A program made the translations under genes and the position numbers. The notes beneath the pieces were generated by a model. The model was given only the letters and a program-made list of their open reading frames with translations. It was not told the DNA's origin and did not search any database. A stretch of DNA of 64,000 nt from UBA1413 sp964567485 (GTDB lineage: Bacteria > Bacteroidota > Bacteroidia > Bacteroidales > Prolixibacteraceae), in assembly GCA_964567485.1 (NCBI GenBank), contig CAZMMX010000017.1:7252-71251 (forward strand), given 5' to 3'. Positions 7,504-14,118 of this stretch are shown in pieces; the stretch's first letter is position 1; each line of letters begins with the position of its first letter.

Positions 7504-8667
7504 TTACTTCAGGGGGGCGGCGAAGGTAAGGACGTCGCTGCCGGTGATCTTCTTGTCGCAAAGGATGATCAGTCGCTCGATCACATTCCGGAATTCCCGG
7601 ATATTACCCCTCCATTCGATTTTCTGCAGTTCCCTGATGGCGTCATCGGTGATGCTTTTTTCGGGCATGCCATAGTCCGTGCAGATTTGCTGGATGAAGT
7701 AGCTGGCCAGCAGGGGAATATCGTCGAGGCGTTCACTCAGGGCGGGAACCCTGATCAGGATAACGCTGAGCCGGTGGTAGAGGTCCTCACGGAAGTTGCC
7801 CTTTCCGATCTCTTCCGACAGGTTTTTGTTGGTGGCGGCCACCACCCTGACGTCGACCTTGATGGCGTTATCGCTACCCACCCGGCTGATGACGCTCTCC
7901 TGAAGGGCACGCAGAACCTTGGCCTGCGCCGAAAGGCTCATGTCGCCGATTTCGTCAAGAAAAAGCGTTCCTCCATTGGCCTGTTCGAATTTTCCCTTCC
8001 GCTGTTTGATCGCCGAAGTAAATGCCCCCTTTTCATGGCCGAAGAGTTCGCTCTCTATCAGTTCTGAGGGAATGGCGGCACAGTTGACTTCCACGAAGGG
8101 ACCCGAAGCACGGAGGCTCATTTCGTGAATGCGCCTGGCTACCAGTTCCTTGCCGGTACCATTCGACCCTGTAATCAGCACCCTGGCGTCGGTACGCGAT
8201 ACACGGTCGGCCATCTCCACAACTTTACGGATCGCCTCCGACTCTCCCACAATCTCGAATTTGCGGCTTACTTTTTTCTTCAGAATCTTGGTCTCGGTCA
8301 CCAGCACCGATTTGTCCATCGCATTGCGGATGGTGATCAGCAGCCGGTTAAGGTCTAACGGTTTCTCAATGAAGTCAAAGGCCCCCTTCTTAATCGCCTC
8401 CACGGCGGTGTCAATATTTCCGTGACCCGAAATCATGACAACGGGAAGGTCGGCCAACATCTCCCCGAGTTTGCCCAGCACCTCAATACCATCCATCCCG
8501 GGCATCTTGATATCACACAGCACCACATCGTACTCCCCGCTTTTAATCTTTTCCAGTCCACGGGGACCGTCTTCGGCGAGGTCGACTTCGTACTTCTCGT
8601 ATTCAAGGATATCTTTCAGGGTATTCCTGATGCTTCTTTCGTCGTCAATGACCAGGATGCGTGACAT
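7504..8667 (-). CDS. sigma-54 interacting response regulator lacking a DNA-binding domain
   Basis: An NtrC-type response regulator of 387 residues. Residues 1-120 are a receiver domain, with the phospho-acceptor Asp in LCDIKMPGMDG. Residues of about 140-370 are the AAA+ domain with Walker A GSNGTGKE, Walker B GGTLFLDEIGDM and the arginine-finger region FREDLYHRLS. The sigma-54 contact loop reads GAFTSA instead of GAFTGA. The protein ends about 15 residues after NIREFRNVIERL, so the usual Fis-type helix-turn-helix is missing. It probably acts on sigma-54 RNA polymerase from solution. No histidine kinase is adjacent. The envelope cluster lies 183 bases upstream on the same strand. Confidence 0.9.
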   Translation of the reverse strand: MSRILVIDDERSIRNTLKDILEYEKYEVDLAEDGPRGLEKIKSGEYDVVLCDIKMPGMDGIEVLGKLGEMLADLPVVMISGHGNIDTAVEAIKKGAFDFIEKPLDLNRLLITIRNAMDKSVLVTETKILKKKVSRKFEIVGESEAIRKVVEMADRVSRTDARVLITGSNGTGKELVARRIHEMSLRASGPFVEVNCAAIPSELIESELFGHEKGAFTSAIKQRKGKFEQANGGTLFLDEIGDMSLSAQAKVLRALQESVISRVGSDNAIKVDVRVVAATNKNLSEEIGKGNFREDLYHRLSVILIRVPALSERLDDIPLLASYFIQQICTDYGMPEKSITDDAIRELQKIEWRGNIREFRNVIERLIILCDKKITGSDVLTFAAPLK

Positions 8668-8849
8668 ATTGGCTTTTATTTGATGGTGATCCGTTACCTG
8701 AGCACAAAGAAATCAAAAAAGAGGCAGAAACGCAACCTGCAATCGTTCTCTGGTGGTGAATAGTCCCTTCTGTTTGCCGCGGTTACCCAGGTGGGAAGCT
8801 GTCAAGGAACACCGTGGTGTGCCCGATAAGGATCCCGTTTTTTGCGGGT

Positions 8850-9641
8850 TCAGAATTTCAGGGCGACCTCTCCGTTGGGGGGAAGGGCACGATAGAAGGA
8901 TTTGGCTTCGCCGGCGGGGATGAAGAGGGTGATTTCGGGTTTGTATTCGGGAAGGCGGAAGCTTAAAAGTGCCCGGTTGGTTTCCAGCAGGGTTTTATAA
9001 TGCCTGCGGATGCGATATTTTATGGTCGGCCAGTCGACACTGCCCAGTTCTCCTTCCGCCTGTACAAAACTCACGACGATGGAAGAGTCGAGCTGAAGGT
9101 GCCATTCCACAAATTCCACTGCGGAAGTGTCTACTTTTGCGACATTTTGGGCGGCTTCCGTGGAATCACGGGGGGCCTTTTTCACCTGGATAGGCTCTTT
9201 GACGATCGAACCTTCGATCTCGGAGATGGTGAAAGGCCGGGAGAAAAATGCCGCATATGGCTGGGGCCTGAAGGATCGGAAAAAGCGGGAGATTTCAGCC
9301 TCGCTGAAGCGGATTTCCCGAAGGATAACGCCTTTGTTTTCCAGCCTGACCAGGCTGTCGGGAAAGTCAATGGTCAATCCTATCGAGTCGTTGCCGGCCA
9401 AGGCGATTCTGGCTTCCAGAAAGCTCTTGTCCCTGAGCAACCGCCATTCCTCCGCTGTCATGATCAGGGAGTCGGCCGTCGCCTCTCCCCGGGTGCGGAA
9501 ATGGTTCACTTGTTTCCTGACCGAAACGACCATGGCCAGGGTGGTAATGACCATCCAGGTCACCAGAATTGCAGGAATGATCTTCAAGAAAAGGATCCCC
9601 GCGATCCCTGTTTTAGGTTTTGTCTGATGCGCGTTGTCCAT
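8850..9641 (-). CDS. unknown single-pass membrane protein of the L,D-transpeptidase cluster
   Basis: I do not recognise this 263-residue protein. It has a short basic cytoplasmic start, one membrane segment at about residues 14-44 (GILFLKIIPAILVTWMV...), and an extracytoplasmic remainder of mixed alpha and beta character. There are no cysteines, no catalytic motif and no lipobox. The C-terminus LPPNGEVALKF looks like a folded end rather than a tail. It starts five bases after the stop of the L,D-transpeptidase gene before it, so it is almost certainly in the same operon. That suggests a periplasmic role in cell-wall or outer-membrane attachment, as a partner or scaffold. This is inference from position only. 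Confidence 0.75.
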   Translation of the reverse strand: MDNAHQTKPKTGIAGILFLKIIPAILVTWMVITTLAMVVSVRKQVNHFRTRGEATADSLIMTAEEWRLLRDKSFLEARIALAGNDSIGLTIDFPDSLVRLENKGVILREIRFSEAEISRFFRSFRPQPYAAFFSRPFTISEIEGSIVKEPIQVKKAPRDSTEAAQNVAKVDTSAVEFVEWHLQLDSSIVVSFVQAEGELGSVDWPTIKYRIRRHYKTLLETNRALLSFRLPEYKPEITLFIPAGEAKSFYRALPPNGEVALKF

Positions 9642-9646
9642 AATCC

Positions 9647-10402
9647 TTAGTAAATGAAAACTTTAGCTCCTATGGGGAGGGTTTCGTAGACCTCTTTCAG
9701 GTCGGCATCGTTCATCCTGATACACCCATGGGTTACCGGAAGTCCGAGAAATCGTTGATAGAGGGTTCCGTGGATGAGGTATCCGTCGCCCAGGGCCAGG
9801 GCAAAATCTCCCAACACGCCCCTTTCGTAGCGCGAGGGATGGTTGGCCGATGGTATGGGCAATCCCTCTTCCACAAATGCCCAGTCGGGTTTTCTCCATA
9901 CCGGGTCGGTGATTTTTCCGCGCACTTTGAAGTCCCCCCGGGGGGTCTTGAAGACCCATTTCTTGTCTCCTTCACCTTCCAAACTGATATAACTGCCCGT
10001 GGAGCAGAGGCCTTCCCTGACCAGCTTCCGGTTGCGGTATAGGGCAAACTTGTTTTCAGTGGTGTTGACCACCAGGTAGGCATTCCCAGGGGTAAAACGG
10101 TCGATCTTTTTTTCCAGCGCCGTAATTTCGTTGTTTAATTTCTTCACCCTGACGGCATCGGGTTCTGTGGCGCGGCTATTGTCGGGCACACCTGCGGGAA
10201 TGAAAAGCTCAGAGATAAATGGGGCTACAACCAGCAAAAAAGGGATAAAGGCCAGGTAGACCACCAGGGATGCCAGGCTCTTCCACCTCTTCTTCCGGAA
10301 ATTCTGTTCCTGACCGGCCGAGGTTTCTACCAATCCCAGCATATCCCCGTTGTTGCCGGGGACGTACACACTGCCTGAGGGGTCATTATTCTGATGGGGC
10401 AT
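9647..10402 (-). CDS. L,D-transpeptidase, YkuD family, membrane-anchored
   Basis: A periplasmic L,D-transpeptidase of about 251 residues. An N-terminal cytoplasmic stretch is followed by one membrane helix (SLVVYLAFIPFLLVVAPF). The catalytic YkuD domain in the C-terminal half begins AYLVVNTTENKFALYRN and ends with the active site THGCIRM, plus an upstream HGT histidine. Such enzymes join diaminopimelate residues in peptidoglycan or attach proteins to it. The start is set at ATG 10402; the frame is open to a TTG at 10429. The start overlaps the end of the preceding transpeptidase gene by 17 bases, which suggests translational coupling. Confidence 0.9.
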   Translation of the reverse strand: MPHQNNDPSGSVYVPGNNGDMLGLVETSAGQEQNFRKKRWKSLASLVVYLAFIPFLLVVAPFISELFIPAGVPDNSRATEPDAVRVKKLNNEITALEKKIDRFTPGNAYLVVNTTENKFALYRNRKLVREGLCSTGSYISLEGEGDKKWVFKTPRGDFKVRGKITDPVWRKPDWAFVEEGLPIPSANHPSRYERGVLGDFALALGDGYLIHGTLYQRFLGLPVTHGCIRMNDADLKEVYETLPIGAKVFIY

Positions 10403-11522
10403 GGCTGATATATTTTTCGAGTGGTTCAACAGATCCTACGATAACAACGGGGGTCTTCTCCCCCACCTTGCTGAAAACAGCGTCCATATCTTTGTTGGCC
10501 AGGGCCACGCATCCGTTGGTCCAGTCCACACCCTGGCCGCCATGGCCGTGGATCTCAATGGAACCCCCTATTTCCAGCTTGTGTGAAAACCTCTTGGCGT
10601 CGATATTTTTCCGGTATCTTACCCTGTCTTCATGGTTGGGATAGTTGATCAGCAGGGCTTTGTGGTAGATGGTGCCGCGGCGGTCCTTTTTCTGGGTCAC
10701 CTGGTACTCCCCTTCCGGAGTAGCCTGGTCTCCCTTGTGTAATTTCTGGCCCATCCAGTTGGGACCGAATTCCACCGGGAATTCCGCCGACACTTTCCCG
10801 TTTTTGTAGACCCTGAGTTGGTGGGCCATCTTATCGATGATAATGACTGTACTCCCCTGGCGTGCCGATGCAGAAATGGCCTCTTCCACCATCTTATTCC
10901 AGTGCGGCCAGGAGGAAAAATACTCTTCCAGCATTGATGATGCTTTAGAACCTGCATCGTGCAGCAGTTTTCCCGCCTTTTCAAGTTTTACTTCGGCAAT
11001 GTGGAAATCGGACTTTTCCCTGGCCATGCGGGCTTCGGAGAGGATCATCACGGCATGGTTATAGTTTTCCCTGACCGTTTTTTTCAGGGGCAGGGGGGAG
11101 TATATCCTTTTGAATTGGGTGGCTTTTTTTTCCAGTTCCTCAAGGGTGTTGGCGGTGGTATGGTGCACATTGCGGGCCTTCTCCGTGGCTTTTTCATAGG
11201 CCCGGGTTCCTTTTTCCTCTGCTCTGGCTGAGAGTTCCACTACCTGTGAGTAGTCCCGGCTGAGAAAAAAACGGTCATTTTCGCTTTTCAGGTGGGCCAT
11301 GGCTGAATCGAACAGGGCGATGGTCTCGCCGAGAAGCTGGGGGGCATACTTGGCGGCCTCGGCATCGCGGGCTCCTGAAAGGGCTTCAGCAGCCCTGCGG
11401 AGCTCCCTGACCGGGGGGGCCGGCCACCGGGAATAGACCCAGACTCCTGTCAGCAGTATCAGCAGGGCTCCTGTCAACAGGAGAAAACGCCTGGTGTGCT
11501 TCCCTTTTCCGGTACGTTTCAT
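10386..11522 (-). CDS. L,D-transpeptidase with DUF4398-like helical N-terminal region
   Basis: A 378-residue membrane-anchored enzyme. One membrane helix lies at about residues 13-32. A long alpha-helical region at about 35-215 follows, containing ALSGARDAEAAKYAP, which resembles the module in the lipoprotein encoded just upstream. The YkuD catalytic domain is at about 225-365, with DKMAHQLRVYKNGK at its start, HGHGGQ and the active site TNGCVAL. The helical part may span periplasmic distance or contact the lipoprotein. The gene is followed directly by a second transpeptidase gene (17-base overlap). A weak terminator-like hairpin separates it from the lipoprotein gene upstream. Confidence 0.9.
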   Translation of the reverse strand: MKRTGKGKHTRRFLLLTGALLILLTGVWVYSRWPAPPVRELRRAAEALSGARDAEAAKYAPQLLGETIALFDSAMAHLKSENDRFFLSRDYSQVVELSARAEEKGTRAYEKATEKARNVHHTTANTLEELEKKATQFKRIYSPLPLKKTVRENYNHAVMILSEARMAREKSDFHIAEVKLEKAGKLLHDAGSKASSMLEEYFSSWPHWNKMVEEAISASARQGSTVIIIDKMAHQLRVYKNGKVSAEFPVEFGPNWMGQKLHKGDQATPEGEYQVTQKKDRRGTIYHKALLINYPNHEDRVRYRKNIDAKRFSHKLEIGGSIEIHGHGGQGVDWTNGCVALANKDMDAVFSKVGEKTPVVIVGSVEPLEKYISHAPSE

Positions 11523-11540
11523 ACCATGAATTTAAAGAAA

Positions 11541-11566
11541 ATCCCCGGAGAAAGGACCCCGGGGAT
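11541..11566 (-). terminator. attenuator-like hairpin between the lipoprotein and transpeptidase genes
   Basis: On the minus strand ATCCCCGG and CCGGGGAT form an 8-base stem with a 10-base loop, followed by TTTCTTT. The T run is interrupted, so partial termination is likely. This would let the abundant structural lipoprotein be made in excess over the downstream enzymes. Confidence 0.55.
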
Positions 11567-11604
11567 ATCCAATGAAACAAAACAATAAACTATCTTGAAA
11601 TGAA

Positions 11605-12192
11605 TTACTTCACTTTGGCAATGACGTTGTTCAATTCAGTGGTGATGGCGGTCACTTTTTCCTTTGCAGCTTTCAGCTGGTCGAGGGTGCCCATCAGATC
11701 ACCGGTTTCCAGTTTGCCGGCAGCTTCTGAAATGGCGGTTTCCACAACACCAATTTCTGTTTTGATGGCTTCCACGGCAGCAGCACCTTCCTTACCACGG
11801 GGAGCTTTGGCCACAAGACCTTTGGCTTCGCCAACAAGGGTGCTCACTTCAACCATCAGGTTGTCAATTTCGCTCTTCACTTCAGCCTTGCGGGTTTCGA
11901 CATTACCCTTCACGGTGGCAGCGGTAGCGGTCAGTTCAGCAACTTTCTCGCTGACAGCCTTGAAATTGCCGAAAAGCTTGCCTTTCTGCTCTTCCACCAT
12001 CGTGTTGATGGCATTCATGGAATCTTGCATTGCGGCGAATTCCGTGGGTAAGAAAACATCAGCGCCAGTGGAACGTGCATCTTCAATGGCAGCCGTCAGG
12101 GCATCCAGTTCAGCCTGTGGGACTTTAGCACAACTACTCAGCAATACGACAAAGCTGATCATCACAAAACCAAGTACAAATTTGTTTTTCAT
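11605..12192 (-). CDS. alpha-helical lipoprotein, DUF4398-like, C-terminal lysine
   Basis: A 195-residue lipoprotein: basic start MKNKF, hydrophobic core and lipobox LLSSC with Cys21. The mature N-terminus, CAKVPQAELDALTAAIEDAR, resembles DUF4398 lipoproteins. The rest is almost wholly predicted helix, rich in Ala, Glu, Lys and Thr with heptad-like spacing and no aromatic core, so probably a coiled coil. The last residue is lysine (NNVIAKVK). In enterobacteria the C-terminal lysine of Braun lipoprotein is joined to peptidoglycan by L,D-transpeptidases, and two such enzymes are encoded immediately downstream. A tether role is therefore an attractive inference, not shown. Its own promoter must lie in 12193-12376. 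Confidence 0.85.
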   Translation of the reverse strand: MKNKFVLGFVMISFVVLLSSCAKVPQAELDALTAAIEDARSTGADVFLPTEFAAMQDSMNAINTMVEEQKGKLFGNFKAVSEKVAELTATAATVKGNVETRKAEVKSEIDNLMVEVSTLVGEAKGLVAKAPRGKEGAAAVEAIKTEIGVVETAISEAAGKLETGDLMGTLDQLKAAKEKVTAITTELNNVIAKVK

Positions 12193-12376
12193 AACACTTA
12201 AAAATTAATTTTGTTGTAATTTTATTATTTCTAACTGAATTGAATATCCTTGTTTATTGAGCCAATTCAGGTTGAATTCTTCATTTAGACGGAAGTTTTT
12301 CGGGAAGTAACAAAATTTAGAAAAAAAAAGTTGATATTTCTCATGCGGTTGCGATACAGCTATTTGATGGTCTGCC

Positions 12377-12940
12377 ATGGTCGAAGATAGGTTTACGGGG
12401 TTGAAAGATGAGGAGATCGTCCGGAAGATTCTGGACGAGAAGAAGCCCGAATTGTTTGAGCTACTTTATCGCCGGTACCATCAGAAAGTGGTGGACAAGG
12501 TGTTCAGCTTTCTCAAAAACAGGAAATCGGCGCAGGAGTTCTCCAATGACATCCTGACCAGAGTGTATGAAAAACTCCCGGGATTCAGGGGGAACAGCTC
12601 CTTTTCCTCGTGGGTATATTCCATCACCTATAATTATTGTATCGACTATCTCCGCGTCAGGAAAAAACTTCACTATCCCGATTGGAACAAAACCAATACG
12701 ATTCCTGAGATTCCCGATGAGTCGGAAGAGGATCTTTCGGGAGCTACCTTTGAGAATGTGCTGACCATCCTCGACCTGGTCCATCCGGAAGAAAAGGCCT
12801 TGTTGCTGATGAAGTACCAGGATGAGTTGTCACTCAGGGAGATCGGCGCCACCCTCCGTATCAGCGAGGATGCCGTGAAAATGCGGCTAAAAAGAGCCCG
12901 CACACGTGTCTTTTACCTGTATAAGGAGAGATATTCCTGA
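12377..12940 (+). CDS. RNA polymerase sigma factor, ECF (sigma-70) family
   Basis: A 187-residue sigma factor. Region 2 is at about residues 25-95, with LLYRRYHQKV, the FSSWVYSITYNYCIDYLR motif typical of region 2.3-2.4, and a linker rich in acidic residues. Region 4 is at about 125-180, with LSLREIGATLRISEDAVKMRLKRAR as its helix-turn-helix. Divergent from the lipoprotein gene. No anti-sigma factor with a membrane segment follows; the next gene encodes a small soluble protein. The start at ATG 12377 gives the usual family length. Confidence 0.9.
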   Translation: MVEDRFTGLKDEEIVRKILDEKKPELFELLYRRYHQKVVDKVFSFLKNRKSAQEFSNDILTRVYEKLPGFRGNSSFSSWVYSITYNYCIDYLRVRKKLHYPDWNKTNTIPEIPDESEEDLSGATFENVLTILDLVHPEEKALLLMKYQDELSLREIGATLRISEDAVKMRLKRARTRVFYLYKERYS

Positions 12941-13001
12941 AATTTCCCTTCTAAATCATGTTACTTTTTATCAAATCATCCGTCAATAGCTAAAAGATTT
13001 C

Positions 13002-13400
13002 ATGAATTCCATTTTCCATCACTTCATACCTCCCAATTCGTTTTATCCGCCTCTCAAAGTGGAAGAAGCCCTTCAATTGTTATATGGTGATCTTTTAAAC
13101 GTGGAGTGGTTTGAAGAGGATGGGTTTTATGAGGCTGTATTTTACCACCAGGAAATGGAGTGTATTGCCCGTTTCAATGGTGAGGGAGAGTTGCTGGTGA
13201 GCAAGCGAAACCTTCCCCTGCATGTGGTTCGGCCTGCCGTGGCCCGTCAGGCCCATGCCGTGGGGGAGCTCATGAACCTGATAGAAATCAGCCAACAGGG
13301 AACCATCCATTACGAGATCATTGCCCGCGATAAATACCTTGACCGCTATTTTCTTCTCCTGGAGGAAGATGGTACGGTACTGGAAAAACGGAAACTCTGA
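13002..13400 (+). CDS. small PepSY-like protein, function unknown
   Basis: A 132-residue protein without signal peptide or membrane segment, 61 bases behind the ECF sigma factor gene. The alternating strands VEWFEEDGFYEAVFYHQEMECIARFNGEGEL and YEIIARDKYLDRYFLLLEEDGTVLEKRKL resemble the repeat pattern of PepSY-like domains. This is a fold-level guess. The position suggests co-transcription with the sigma factor, so it could modulate it, but nothing in the sequence shows an anti-sigma motif. A terminator follows at 13416. Confidence 0.7.
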   Translation: MNSIFHHFIPPNSFYPPLKVEEALQLLYGDLLNVEWFEEDGFYEAVFYHQEMECIARFNGEGELLVSKRNLPLHVVRPAVARQAHAVGELMNLIEISQQGTIHYEIIARDKYLDRYFLLLEEDGTVLEKRKL

Positions 13401-13415
13401 TGATGAACAGGAAAT

Positions 13416-13452
13416 AAAAAAAACCGTTTCAGAAATGAAACGGTTTTTTTTT
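13416..13452. terminator. bidirectional intrinsic terminator
   Basis: AAACCGTTTC and GAAACGGTTT form a stem with a 6-base loop, with an A run before and a T run after. It ends the sigma-factor unit on the plus strand and tRNA-His on the minus strand. Confidence 0.88.
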
Positions 13453-13455
13453 GAG

Positions 13456-13530
<75 letters not shown>

Positions 13531-13566
13531 ATGTGGTTTTTTTGCGACTGCAAATATACATCTTTT

Positions 13567-14118
13567 TCAATAACCTGTAGGGAGGGAGCTAAGAATCTTC
13601 TGAAAAAACCATTCATCTTTCCATCCGCTCCTGGTGTTGAGCCATTTTTTCCGAATTCCGGTAAGGTCGTATCCGGCTTTCTGGAAGAGTCCGATACTGT
13701 TACTGTTATCTTCTGATACGGCAGCGTAGAGCTGACGGAGGCCGACCACTTCGAGGGCATAGTTTTCCAGTACTTTCAGGGCGTCGGAAGCGTAACCGAG
13801 ATGTCGGTCATCTTCGAGGTGAATCATGATGCCGATTCCGGCCCTTTGGTGGAAGAGGTCGATGTCGAAAAGGTCGGCGGCCCCCACGGCTCTGGCCTCT
13901 CTGTTCATGATGATGAGTCTCACCTGTCTCTGTTCGTAGATATCGCGTCCGGCGTTTTCAAGATAAGCGGCCAGAACCTCCCGTGAAAAGGGAGCCCGGG
14001 TATCGCTGTATTCCCAAAGGGAAGTATCGTTTTCCCACAAGTAGAAAAGATCGAGGTCCGATGGTTCTGGGGCGCGCAGAATCACCTTTCCAAAGGCTAA
14101 GAGGTTATTCTTCGGCAT
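13567..14118 (-). CDS. GNAT family N-acetyltransferase (RimJ/RimL/SpeG-like)
   Basis: A 183-residue acetyl-CoA-dependent acetyltransferase. The start VILRAPEPSDLDLFYLWEND is typical of the RimJ/RimL/SpeG branch. The acetyl-CoA pocket is in the central part (EDDRHLGYASDALKVLENYA), followed by AAVSEDNSNSIGLFQKAGYD, the conserved motif A/B region. The substrate may be a protein N-terminus, a polyamine or a sugar amine. The gene overlaps the end of the upstream glycosyltransferase by 14 bases, so it is translationally coupled and may modify a product of that pathway. Confidence 0.88.
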   Translation of the reverse strand: MPKNNLLAFGKVILRAPEPSDLDLFYLWENDTSLWEYSDTRAPFSREVLAAYLENAGRDIYEQRQVRLIIMNREARAVGAADLFDIDLFHQRAGIGIMIHLEDDRHLGYASDALKVLENYALEVVGLRQLYAAVSEDNSNSIGLFQKAGYDLTGIRKKWLNTRSGWKDEWFFQKILSSLPTGY

